DNA of 64,000 nt, from NCBI RefSeq assembly GCF_023734775.1, contig NZ_AP025732.1:682001-746000 (forward strand), in the 5' to 3' direction. The notes beneath the pieces were generated by a model, which saw only the letters and a program-made list of their open reading frames with translations, ran no database searches and was not told the origin of the DNA. A program made the translations under genes and the position numbers. Within the stretch, counting starts at the first letter, position 1; each line of letters starts with the position of its first letter. Shown one piece after another: positions 37,252 through 45,850 of this stretch. The DNA comes from Nostoc cf. commune SO-36 (GTDB taxonomy: Bacteria; Cyanobacteriota; Cyanobacteriia; Cyanobacteriales; Nostocaceae).

Positions 37252-37821
37252 TTACAGAGTCACCTTTAACCACCCAAAAATATTACCTACCGTCAACTGT
37301 AACCCCTGACAGAACTCTGGCACTGGTAAAATAGACTCAATTTCCTCAAAAGGTAAAGGTTGTTGTCCCGCAGGATAAGCAGCAATGAATCGCTCATCAG
37401 GATCAATTAACCAACCCATTTGAGTCCCGTGATTGAGAGCGTGTAAGATTTTTTTTGTAACTTTTGTATGACTTTGTTCAGGGGAGAGAATTTCGATTAT
37501 CCAGTCTGGTGCTGCGGCAAATATATTAGCAATATCACCATTTTCATCTACAGGAATCCTTGCCCAAGAGAATACAGCAACATCGGGAACTATAGAACGT
37601 CCTCCAAAAGTGCAACGTAATTCTGGAAAAGCCCAACCCATTTTTTGTACTTTGATAACAGAATTGATTGTAGGACAGAGTTCTCCTTGAATAGTGCTAT
37701 GTTTTCCTTGAGGCATAGGTTTTGGAATAATTTGACCGTCAATGTATTCACAATACGGTTTAGTTTCTGGTAGTGCGAGAAACTCTTCTAGAGTAAATCT
37801 TTTATTTGATGTTTGTACCAT
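37252..37821 (-). CDS. Uma2 (DUF820) family endonuclease-like protein
   Basis: 189 residues. The start, RFTLEEFLALPETKPYCEYI followed by DGQIIPKPMPQGKHSTIQGE, is the hallmark of Uma2 proteins. The PD-(D/E)XK-like core is seen in SIVPDVAVFSWARIPVDENG and APDWIIEILSPEQSHTKVTK, where aspartate and glutamate would bind a metal. These proteins are abundant in cyanobacteria; their substrate is not established, and some are linked to mobile elements. A second, divergent Uma2 protein is encoded at 41498-42199. It is not in an operon. Confidence 0.9.
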   Translation of the reverse strand: MVQTSNKRFTLEEFLALPETKPYCEYIDGQIIPKPMPQGKHSTIQGELCPTINSVIKVQKMGWAFPELRCTFGGRSIVPDVAVFSWARIPVDENGDIANIFAAAPDWIIEILSPEQSHTKVTKKILHALNHGTQMGWLIDPDERFIAAYPAGQQPLPFEEIESILPVPEFCQGLQLTVGNIFGWLKVTL

Positions 37822-38003
37822 GATTATCCTAGCTTCAATTTATGATGATTTATTTACATAGTTAGTCTTTACCATTATTCTAAAATATTTTTTAAATTTG
37901 CCAATTAGCCGCCATCTAAATTCTTTAATGTTTGGTTGCAGCTAAAATACAGTACCAAAAGGAGAAATAATCATAATTAAATTATTTAGGGTGGAATGTC
38001 CCG

Positions 38004-38345
38004 TTATTTACAATATTGCTGAAGCTGCTCACTGTAATGAATCAATTCTTGATATCTCACAATACTGCTAAGTGAAAAAATTATAGCAATAATGTTGATG
38101 AACCATAGCATTCTCAGATGCTGCCAAAACCTGAGACGAATACTTACACCTACCACAATAATTGTAGTCAACCATATTACCCACATACTTAGCCAAGCAA
38201 CTAATTCAACATCAGTATCGCAATCTGGAATTGGAATGCTTGACCCTTCATATTCATTGAATGGTAATAGAAGTGCCAACACTCCCCACCATATTAGCCA
38301 GAGGAGAAAAACACCCTGAAGTAGACAGTAAACTATAAATTTCAC
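38004..38345 (-). CDS. Small membrane protein, 113 aa, unknown
   Basis: Starts MKFIVYCLLQGVFLLWLIWW and has three hydrophobic helices (positions about 5-28, 50-72 and 78-95, the latter LRMLWFINIIAIIFSLSSI). The loop between helices 1 and 2 is acidic (PDCDTDVEL). I recognise no family. It lies 30 bases downstream of the SpoIIM-like gene on the same strand, so co-transcription is likely. The start codon has no strong ribosome site. Confidence 0.6.
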   Translation of the reverse strand: MKFIVYCLLQGVFLLWLIWWGVLALLLPFNEYEGSSIPIPDCDTDVELVAWLSMWVIWLTTIIVVGVSIRLRFWQHLRMLWFINIIAIIFSLSSIVRYQELIHYSEQLQQYCK

Positions 38346-38375
38346 TTTGTAATAACGATTTTTCTGCTAATCATT

Positions 38376-39344
38376 TCATGATTTCTTGCGGCTACAATAC
38401 ATTACCAAAAGTACAAATAATCCTATTCCTGCCAGATATTTAATGGCATCAGGTACATTGGGATTCGGTGAAAAAAAGCCTTCGATCGCACCAGCAATAA
38501 TTAACATTGGTACAATCCCAAATACTAGCTGCACCGCCTGATAACCGTAAAATTTCAGTGCATCTCCACGGCGATATTTACCAGGAAATAAAATTGCTTT
38601 TGCTAATAAAAATCCTGCACCCCCAGCAAAAAAGATCGCAGGTAATTCCAAGGAACCATGCGGCAACACAAAGGCCCAAAAAGGATAAGCTAGATTATTT
38701 TGACCCACCAAAGTACTAACAGCACCAATCAATAAGCCATTAAATACCATTAAATAAGCTGTGTATGCTCCAGCCGTGATGCCACCGGCGACAGCCCCAA
38801 AAGACACCGACAAATTATTGATCATAATGCCACTAGATGCCAGAGGTTCAACGCCGACAATTGACCCCATCCACAATTTATGCTCATCTCGTACCTTGGT
38901 AATCAAGCTTTCAGGTACGATCAACGACATAAAACTGGGATTTTGCCAAGAATACCACCAAGCCACTAATGCCCCTACTAGAAACAGCGCCGTCGCCGTA
39001 GCAATGTATGCAAATGTTTTCTGAACTACAGATGGTAATCCCCAACGGTAAAATTCTAGAATTGCCTGCCATTCCTGTCGGCGTGAACCTTGGTAAATCT
39101 GCGTGTAGGCACGAGTTGTTAAAGATTGTAAACTTTGGATCAAAGTATTGCCGATTTGCTGAGTGCGGGCACGGGCTAAATCTGCGGCTACTGAACGATA
39201 CAAACTCGCTAATTCTCTAATTTCTGCTGCCCTTAAGGACTTTAACCCTTTTTTTTCTATTTGCCTTAATAGGGCATCCAGACGCTGCCAATTTGCTTCT
39301 CGTCGTGCAATCCAACGTTGAATATTCATGAATTTTGGGAACAC
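38376..39344 (-). CDS. Stage II sporulation protein M (SpoIIM) family membrane protein
   Basis: 322 residues. A helical soluble start (FMNIQRWIARREANWQRLDA, AAEIRELASLYRSVAADLAR) is followed by about five membrane helices: AYIATATALFLVGALVAWWY, VSFGAVAGGITAGAYTAYLM, NGLLIGAVSTLVGQNNLAYP, IFFAGGAGFLLAKAILFPGK and LVFGIVPMLIIAGAIEGFFS. The family name comes from Bacillus engulfment, but in non-sporulating bacteria SpoIIM proteins travel with RDD and related membrane proteins, just as here where the divergent neighbours encode a multi-pass protein and an RDD protein. The function in cyanobacteria is unknown. Confidence 0.88.
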   Translation of the reverse strand: MFPKFMNIQRWIARREANWQRLDALLRQIEKKGLKSLRAAEIRELASLYRSVAADLARARTQQIGNTLIQSLQSLTTRAYTQIYQGSRRQEWQAILEFYRWGLPSVVQKTFAYIATATALFLVGALVAWWYSWQNPSFMSLIVPESLITKVRDEHKLWMGSIVGVEPLASSGIMINNLSVSFGAVAGGITAGAYTAYLMVFNGLLIGAVSTLVGQNNLAYPFWAFVLPHGSLELPAIFFAGGAGFLLAKAILFPGKYRRGDALKFYGYQAVQLVFGIVPMLIIAGAIEGFFSPNPNVPDAIKYLAGIGLFVLLVMYCSRKKS

Positions 39345-39410
39345 TGACTTTAACTTAGCTTAAGATAACCTCAAATTGAATCTCCGTAGTTTCAAGGGAA
39401 ATTTGCCATT

Positions 39411-40259
39411 ATGTCTGAAAATTTTGGATCTCCCAGTCCCATACAACCACTGAGTGTAGGAAATGTTGTCAGTGCTGCGGTGCGATTGTATCGTTCTCAT
39501 CTGAAGGAATATTTTTTATTGGCGCTGAAAGCTTACGTATGGGTACTGCTTCCAGTTTATGGATGGGCTAAGTTTTATGCTCTTTCAGCGCTGATTTCTC
39601 GTTTGGCCTTTGGCGAGTTGGTCAATCAACCCGAAAGTATTTCGTCAGGTGAACGTTTTGTCAATTCTCGATTGTGGCAGTTTTTAGTCACAATGCTGTT
39701 AATGTTGCTGATTGGTATAGGGATTGGCTTAGGTTTTCTAGTTTTATTTGTCTTGTTTGGTTTTTTCTCAGCGTTCGTAGGGTTAGGACTACAAGGAAAT
39801 CTAGCTACTTCTATTCTCATTGTTATCCTCACGATTGTGCTGAGTATTGGGGCAATTGTGGCAGTTTTATGGCTGCTTACACGATTTTTTTTAGTAGATG
39901 TGCCCCTTGCTATTGAAGATAATGTTGATGGTATATCAACTATTAGCCGTGGCTGGGAATTAACTCAAGGTCATGTATGGCGGATTCTGTTTATCTCATT
40001 TGTGGGCTTTTTAATCACAATACCTGCTCAAATTGTTCTCCAGATTATTTCTGCTGTGATTCAGGGAATTTTCTTACCCTTGATAAACGAAAATTCTACT
40101 ATTTTTAGGCCAATTTTTCTTGTGCTGATCCTCGGATTAAGTTTTAGTACTGGCGCAATAATTTTGCCATTTTGGCAAGCAATTAAAGCTGTTATTTACT
40201 ATGACATGCGGAGTCGTCGTGAAGGGTTAGGCTTGAAGTTACGCGATCGCGAAATTTAA
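39411..40259 (+). CDS. Multi-pass membrane protein (DUF975/GDPD-membrane-domain-like)
   Basis: 282 residues. Soluble start SENFGSPSPIQPLSVGNVVS, then AAVRLYRSHLKEYFLLALKA and about six hydrophobic helices, including WQFLVTMLLMLLIGIGIGLG, LVLFVLFGFFSAFVGLGLQG, LATSILIVILTIVLSIGAIV and FRPIFLVLILGLSFSTGAII. The segment FLVDVPLAIEDNVDGISTIS with ISRGWELTQGHVWRILFI is characteristic of glycerophosphodiesterase-associated membrane domains and DUF975. No enzyme domain is attached. It is 20 bases upstream of the RDD gene and divergent from the SpoIIM-like gene by 66 bases, suggesting one functional membrane module. Confidence 0.75.
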   Translation: MSENFGSPSPIQPLSVGNVVSAAVRLYRSHLKEYFLLALKAYVWVLLPVYGWAKFYALSALISRLAFGELVNQPESISSGERFVNSRLWQFLVTMLLMLLIGIGIGLGFLVLFVLFGFFSAFVGLGLQGNLATSILIVILTIVLSIGAIVAVLWLLTRFFLVDVPLAIEDNVDGISTISRGWELTQGHVWRILFISFVGFLITIPAQIVLQIISAVIQGIFLPLINENSTIFRPIFLVLILGLSFSTGAIILPFWQAIKAVIYYDMRSRREGLGLKLRDREI

Positions 40260-40279
40260 ACGACGGTACAAAGACGATT

Positions 40280-41059
40280 ATGCACCTCTTCAATAATGTT
40301 AAATTTAATACTCCAGAAAGTGTAGAGCTAGAATTCACTCTTGCTGGAATCGGAAATCGTGCCTGGGCTTTGCTCATTGATTATCACGTTTTGGCTGTGA
40401 TTTTAGTGGGATTTTTTACAGCTTGGTCTATCATTTCAGTCCCGTTAGGAGATTTTTGGGTAGATATTTTCGGTACTGGCGTGACTTTGTGGTTGATTGC
40501 GATCGCATTCCTTGTTAGTTTTATTATTTACATCGGCTATTTTGTATTTTTTGAAACTTTATGGTTTGGGCAAACACCTGGTAAACGAGTTGCTAAAATT
40601 CGCGTAGTTCGAGATGACGGGAGACTGATCGGGTTACAACAAGCAACTCTACGTGCCTTACTGCGACCCTTTGATGAGATTTTTTTTATTGGCGCTTTTT
40701 TAATTATGTTGGGTCGTCGTGAAAAGCGCTTAGGTGATTTGGCTGCTGGCACAATTGTAATTCAAACCCAAACAGCCACTGCATCTGCAACGTTGATAAT
40801 TTCAGAACAGGCTAAAGTACTCTATGAACAGTTAATTGAAATTGCCGATTTCTCCCAATTGATGCCAGATGATTTTGCTGTTATTCGTGAGTATTTGCAG
40901 CGACGTAGCGCAATGTCGTTAAAGCCCAGAGCATCACTATCTCTAAAGTTAGCCGAGCAAGTTGTAGATATTATTAATTTAGAAAAGTTGCCAGAACTTG
41001 TGACACCTGATGTTTTTTTAGAAGCAATTTACCTCGGTTATCAAAAACCGGAGTTTTAG
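40280..41059 (+). CDS. RDD family membrane protein
   Basis: 259 residues. The RDD domain occupies residues 10-165: FNTPESVELEFTLAGIGNRA with the conserved Arg, WALLIDYHVLAVILVGFFTA with the conserved Asp, then FFETLWFGQTPGKRVAKIRV and FDEIFFIGAFLIMLGRREKR. Three membrane helices are visible. The C-terminal 90 residues are soluble and helical (LQRRSAMSLKPRASLSLKLA). RDD proteins have been linked to ion or osmolyte handling, without a settled substrate. Same operon as the upstream multi-pass protein (20-base gap). Confidence 0.92.
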   Translation: MHLFNNVKFNTPESVELEFTLAGIGNRAWALLIDYHVLAVILVGFFTAWSIISVPLGDFWVDIFGTGVTLWLIAIAFLVSFIIYIGYFVFFETLWFGQTPGKRVAKIRVVRDDGRLIGLQQATLRALLRPFDEIFFIGAFLIMLGRREKRLGDLAAGTIVIQTQTATASATLIISEQAKVLYEQLIEIADFSQLMPDDFAVIREYLQRRSAMSLKPRASLSLKLAEQVVDIINLEKLPELVTPDVFLEAIYLGYQKPEF

Positions 41060-41097
41060 ATGAGAAAAACTATAAACAGGAGTCAGGAGTCAGAATA

Positions 41098-41323
41098 CAG
41101 GAGTCAGAATACTCCACCCATGAAGTGATGGAGTTTTAATTCTTTTCGCGCCACTTGCTGGCAAGGTTTTAAACCAATATTCAGAAGCTCTCTACGAGAC
41201 GCTAAAAGCGTAGCTTGCTTCCCTGTAAGGGTACGCGGACTCGCTCTAAGCGAAGCATCCCGAAGGGTATACGCTGCGCTATCAACCACTCGTACAGAAT
41301 TCATGGTTTTTTTCTGACTCCTG
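41098..41323. mobile_element. Inverted-repeat-bounded element, about 226 bp
   Basis: Left end CAGGAGTCAGAA and right end TTCTGACTCCTG are exact 12-bp inverse complements. Inside them CCCATGAA and TTCATGG are also inverted. A direct copy of GGAGTCAG lies just left (41088-41098). The interior consists of Nostoc-type dispersed repeat (AGCGTAGCTTGCTTCCCTGT, GGGTATACGCTGCGCTATCA). A 66-codon minus-strand frame inside is probably fortuitous. It looks like a small non-autonomous element. Confidence 0.6.
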
Positions 41324-41497
41324 ATCTTTGAATTCTTCTTATAAAATTTCTATTAGACATTTAAGCAAAAGTGGAGACGTAGCATTGCGATATCTCTATA
41401 AGTGTTCTGCATAACGCAGATTTAATTTCTGGAGATGTTGTATGCCCAAATTTTTGCTAGAAGCAGAGAAAGCGCTATCTTAAAGCTAATGCTTACC

Positions 41498-42199
41498 TTA
41501 TTCTGGCAGTTCTCCAAATTGCTGACGATAACGCTCAAGTTGTTGTTGCACTAATTCAAGCTGCTGGCGAGTTTGCTGCTCGACTTCTTCTGGAGTTTGA
41601 TAGCGATTTCCTTGTCGGTCATACCAATACAAAACCTGACGCTGGATATTACCAGATACGTATTGCGATCGGCCAATTCCCAAACCAATTTCTGGCATCC
41701 AAAAAGGTTCACCAATTTGCAATTGATAGCTGCCATTTACTAAGCGATAAACTTCAAAAGGTTGATGACGATCACGTTGCCAATGCTCTGGATTATAAAT
41801 AATGTAGTACAGTACACCTAACTTGGCATAAATGTCTAATTTTTTGTCGTATTCTGCACCCGGAGTTAAGGAGACAATTTCCAAAGCCAAGATAGGCACT
41901 ATGTTATTTTCTTCCCAAACAACATAGCTTTTACGTGATTTACCTGCCCTACGGCGTTCTACACCTAAGCTCAAAAATCCGTCTGGTACAATCGGCACAA
42001 GTGGACTAACCCCAGTGGTATGGTAAACGCCCATATCCACACTGAAAAACCAGTCATTACGGTTTGCCCAAATATATTGCAGCAAAAACAGAAGCAGGTT
42101 GGGAATAAAGTTCTGGTCTTCGTTATCCACAGGAGTATCATCTGAACAAGGAAGTTCAGCACTACTAGGCAGAGATTGACGGGGGTCTGATTTCACCAT
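41498..42199 (-). CDS. Uma2 family protein with C-terminal coiled coil
   Basis: 233 residues. The Uma2 core carries MGVYHTTGVSPLVPIVPDGF with PD, and NIVPILALEIVSLTPGAEYD with the E-x-V motif, followed by the lysine-rich KKLDIYAKLGVLYYIIYNPE. A C-terminal extension from about residue 195 is Gln/Glu-rich and predicted coiled coil (EEVEQQTRQQLELVQQQLER). It is a different subgroup from the Uma2 protein at 37252-37821. Metal-dependent nuclease activity is inferred from the fold; the target is unknown. The gene stands alone. Confidence 0.85.
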   Translation of the reverse strand: MVKSDPRQSLPSSAELPCSDDTPVDNEDQNFIPNLLLFLLQYIWANRNDWFFSVDMGVYHTTGVSPLVPIVPDGFLSLGVERRRAGKSRKSYVVWEENNIVPILALEIVSLTPGAEYDKKLDIYAKLGVLYYIIYNPEHWQRDRHQPFEVYRLVNGSYQLQIGEPFWMPEIGLGIGRSQYVSGNIQRQVLYWYDRQGNRYQTPEEVEQQTRQQLELVQQQLERYRQQFGELPE

Positions 42200-42456
42200 A
42201 AGTAATGATGGTGCTGATGTTACCTAATGATTTTTATTCTAGACGATTCGACATGGACAATATAGTCTAGCTAAACGTTCTAAGTTAATAACAATGAAGA
42301 ATTTTGATATTTAGCTAGATGAAGAATATGCTCAAAAGGATGCCTACATTCAAAAGAAGTCTGATCAATATACAGCAGAGGCAATTAAATCTTCGATTGA
42401 TTAAACTAACCAACAAGAAAAGACCTAACAGCACTGAGTTGATATAATACAAATTA

Positions 42457-43812
42457 TTAATGGCGAGTGTAGGAATCCTCAAATTGGATTTTGAGTCTTT
42501 GAGCCATAACTGCCAAAATAATTAATGCTATAGAAGCAGACACTGCTGTTATTTTTATTCCAGAAGTATCTGTAAGTATTGCTATAGTAGCTAAAGCGAT
42601 CGCAACTCCTACGCAGCTTTTTTGTAATCGTTTGGTTAACTGATAAGCTTGGTTACAGGAATTACAAATAAGTGTGTGTTGCGAGAATCGGTCTAAGGTT
42701 TTTAAATGTTGACTATTCTCGCTATTCTCAATATTTTTGGCAGTGGAATAACCTTGATAAAAAGGCAAAGATGAGCCATATTTATCTAACCATTTGCGAT
42801 ATGCAACTACTAATATATCTGATGTCTTGAGCGGTAAATACAATTCTTGTAAATTTTTTCCTATCCGCTCAATTTGTTTCTTTTGCTCAACAACTATTGG
42901 CAAATCGCCTTCTAAGACTTTGTTCCGGGTCATTACATGATCTACCCAAGGAGGCATCAACTTCGTCTTATAATCAAAAAAGTTACTATAATTTCTGACG
43001 AGAACCCGACATCTATTTTTACCGAGGGGAATTGAATACAAAGCTGATCCTGCAAACTTACTTTCGTTTTCATTGTTAATTTTGTAAATAACTAAGCTGG
43101 GAGCAACAAAATCTAATAAATTCCAAGGCTGATTAGTTTTTTTTGTCTTTCGATACCTGCCACGAATCCCTTGATGGGAACTCTCAAGAACTTCCATTTC
43201 TAGCGGTTGGGCTTCAGTGCGATCGCTAAAGATGCCCTCATGACTAATAGGAATATGCGCTGGGTCTATAACGTTTTCAATAAAATAGCTTTGGTCATAA
43301 GGTAAGTCTCGCATATAATCTAAGCTAAAACATCCTAATTTGTCCAAATTTGGTACAGTTGGTATTAACTCATCAATAGCTGTTTCAACTTCTCCAGCCC
43401 AAATCCAAATCATTCCTTGACGTTCTATAACTTTAAAAGATGATATACAAGCACTAACAGGAATTTTTGCCTCTGTTGATAACTGGGGAATATGCAAACA
43501 TTGACCATCTTGGCCAAATTGCCAACCATGATACAAGCACTCTATTCTACCATCAATAATTTGTCCGTCCGACAGTCTGGCTCCACGGTGGGGACAACGA
43601 TCTGTTAAACAAATTATCTGTCCATCTGTGTTTTTGAATAAAACAAAAGGTTCATCATATAACGAAAATCTATAAGGGTGATTTTTAGGCAAGTCTTGCA
43701 GGAAACACACAGGATACCAACATTCTCTCCAATTAAATTCTGACTGAGATTCAGGAGCCTCAAAAGTAGAATTTATTGGTGTTGCTTCTAGTTGTTTTGT
43801 TTCTAATGTCAT
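42457..43812 (-). CDS. Rieske 2Fe-2S oxygenase of the PaO/Tic55 type
   Basis: 451 residues. The Rieske site is CPHRGA (C73, H75) and CLYHGW (C92, H95). A mononuclear iron site is suggested by YFIENVIDPAHIPISHEGIF (Asn/Asp, His, His). A C-terminal CNSCNQAYQL (C-x-x-C) and two membrane helices (SCVGVAIALATIAILTDTSG, ITAVSASIALIILAVMAQRL) match the plant pheophorbide a oxygenase/Tic55/Ptc52 group. It probably oxygenates a tetrapyrrole or related ring compound at a membrane, with electrons from ferredoxin; the substrate is not known. It stands about 45 bases downstream of the AAA ATPase gene, possibly by chance. Confidence 0.9.
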   Translation of the reverse strand: MTLETKQLEATPINSTFEAPESQSEFNWRECWYPVCFLQDLPKNHPYRFSLYDEPFVLFKNTDGQIICLTDRCPHRGARLSDGQIIDGRIECLYHGWQFGQDGQCLHIPQLSTEAKIPVSACISSFKVIERQGMIWIWAGEVETAIDELIPTVPNLDKLGCFSLDYMRDLPYDQSYFIENVIDPAHIPISHEGIFSDRTEAQPLEMEVLESSHQGIRGRYRKTKKTNQPWNLLDFVAPSLVIYKINNENESKFAGSALYSIPLGKNRCRVLVRNYSNFFDYKTKLMPPWVDHVMTRNKVLEGDLPIVVEQKKQIERIGKNLQELYLPLKTSDILVVAYRKWLDKYGSSLPFYQGYSTAKNIENSENSQHLKTLDRFSQHTLICNSCNQAYQLTKRLQKSCVGVAIALATIAILTDTSGIKITAVSASIALIILAVMAQRLKIQFEDSYTRH

Positions 43813-43858
43813 ACTTTTCTCCAGAGTTATATCAATCTATTTATCAGCAAAATTTATC

Positions 43859-45850
43859 TTACATCCACCCTCCAATTTCCGCATCAGTTAAGGGTTTCTC
43901 TAACTTACTATATTCTGTCTGAGCGGCGCGTAATACGTGTTTCATCTGCACTGGTTCCCCAGCATCGGCAGCGAGGAAAGCTGCATTTAAGGCTATGTTA
44001 CGGATATTACCCCCAGCGACATTCAGCCGTGCTAGTTGCAGGGCATCTAAGTCTGCGGTTGGGGTTTTGGCTGGAAAAACGCGTCGCCAAATCTCCGCTC
44101 GTTGCGTTGTATCGGGGAAGGGAAACTGCACCACAAAGCGAATCCGCCGTAGAAAGGCTGTATCAATTGCACTCTTCAAGTTTGTAGTCAAGACAGCTAA
44201 ACCTGGGTAGCTTTCCATCCGTTGCAATAGGTAGCTAACTTCTATATTGGCATAGCGATCGCGGGCATCTTTAACTTCACTCCGTTTACCAAATAAAGCG
44301 TCAGCTTCATCAAATAACAAAATCACCCCGCCTTGTTCTGCGGCATCAAATACCCGGCGCAAATTCTTCTCTGTCTCGCCAATATATTTACTAACTACCG
44401 ATGATAGATCAATACGATAGAGGTCGAGGCGCAATTTATGAGCCAGCACTTCTGCCCCCAAGGTTTTACCAGTGCCACTAGCACCTGCAAATAGAGCGCT
44501 GATTCCTAATCCCCTAGCACTCTTGCCACCAAAACCCCAATTATTATATACATTACTACGCTGACGTACATGAGCCGCAATTTCCCGGAGAATTTGTTTC
44601 TGTGCCTCTGGTAATACCAAGTCTTCCCAATCACCAGATGGCTCAATCCTCTGGGCGAGTTCATCCAAGCGGGGACGTGCTTGCACACGGCAGGCATCCC
44701 ATAAAACATCGCTGATATCGCTTTCTGGCGTTTGTGCTAACTGTCCTACGGCTTCTGCACACGCAGCGCGAATGGTTGCAGCACTTAGGTTAAACTGATC
44801 TACTAGGGTTTTAACTTGCCCGTTCATTTGCGGTGCAATTGTACTTAGTGCATCTTGCCAAACAACACCTTGTTCTTTGCTACTTGGTTGATCTACGTCA
44901 AAATTAACTATTAGGCGTTGTGATAAACCTATCCTTTCCCGACTTGTGACTATTAAAAAGCCCTTTGTGCGTTCAATGAAACGAGCGATCGCATTTAGCC
45001 GCGCTGTATCATTAGTATCTAGTTCGTTGCAGTCTATGAGCAACGCACACTTACTTAAAATCGTTTCACGAGTCCATAGGCGGATAAGATTATCCAAGTC
45101 GCTAGGTAGTAAGGGAATGACTTGTGCAGGCATTACCCACAGACTTAAATCATGAAGTTGACAAATTGTAGCGGCAATGGCGCGTTTGCTAACACTTTCA
45201 CTACTACATAATTGGATAATTGGCAAGCTATTAACCTTGTAAGCTTGCGACCAAATTGCTGCTACTCGCTCCGCTAAATCTTGGTGCGAGGGTACTAAAT
45301 CACTAACTTCTTCTAATGGTTCAATGATTCCAGCTAACCGTTCGTCAAGATATTGGATACCCGTGAGATAATGTAAAATTCGCTCATCAATTCTCAAGGG
45401 ACTGAGGGTGAGGGCATGACCATCACCAATTTGAATTAACCGCCAATGACGTAAGGGAGAATTTGGAGCGATCGCATCCCAGTGGACATCAGGTAAAGCT
45501 GCCAAAGCTAAACTTAAGGTTGGGTAAGCTCGTTGGGAATCGCCGTGCATTATAGCACATAATTTGGCAAAATCTCCATTCAATTCCATACCTGCACACA
45601 ACAGCAACAAATTACGCTCAAATAATGAGAGGCTAAACATTGTGCATACTCTCTCCAATGCCGATGGTGCAGGCATAGCAGCAGCAGCTTCCTCTAAAGC
45701 TTGCGGTAAATTCTCTTGGTTTTTCTCTTGAGGTTGATTTTGCACTTTTGCCGCGTAATTTTCTAAAATATCACGCACCACGGCTAGGGCTGCTGATAGG
45801 TAGCGGTAGTTTGCATCATCCCAATTGCGATTAATCGTTGTAGCATTCAT
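43859..45850 (-). CDS. AAA+ ATPase of a contractile injection system (eCIS)
   Basis: 663 residues. A helical N-terminal half (FSLSLFERNLLLLCAGMELN, DERILHYLTGIQYLDERLAG) is typical of the ATPases found in extracellular contractile injection system clusters. The C-terminal AAA+ domain has Walker A LFAGASGTGKTLGAEVLAHK (near residue 457), Walker B GGVILLFDEADALFGKRSEV, the sensor region LAVLTTNLKSAIDTAFLRRI and a lid. It is thought to assist assembly or disassembly of the contractile tail. It overlaps the DUF4255 gene by 4 bases (ATGA), so the two are co-translated. No sheath or tube genes lie in the window. Confidence 0.88.
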   Translation of the reverse strand: MNATTINRNWDDANYRYLSAALAVVRDILENYAAKVQNQPQEKNQENLPQALEEAAAAMPAPSALERVCTMFSLSLFERNLLLLCAGMELNGDFAKLCAIMHGDSQRAYPTLSLALAALPDVHWDAIAPNSPLRHWRLIQIGDGHALTLSPLRIDERILHYLTGIQYLDERLAGIIEPLEEVSDLVPSHQDLAERVAAIWSQAYKVNSLPIIQLCSSESVSKRAIAATICQLHDLSLWVMPAQVIPLLPSDLDNLIRLWTRETILSKCALLIDCNELDTNDTARLNAIARFIERTKGFLIVTSRERIGLSQRLIVNFDVDQPSSKEQGVVWQDALSTIAPQMNGQVKTLVDQFNLSAATIRAACAEAVGQLAQTPESDISDVLWDACRVQARPRLDELAQRIEPSGDWEDLVLPEAQKQILREIAAHVRQRSNVYNNWGFGGKSARGLGISALFAGASGTGKTLGAEVLAHKLRLDLYRIDLSSVVSKYIGETEKNLRRVFDAAEQGGVILLFDEADALFGKRSEVKDARDRYANIEVSYLLQRMESYPGLAVLTTNLKSAIDTAFLRRIRFVVQFPFPDTTQRAEIWRRVFPAKTPTADLDALQLARLNVAGGNIRNIALNAAFLAADAGEPVQMKHVLRAAQTEYSKLEKPLTDAEIGGWM

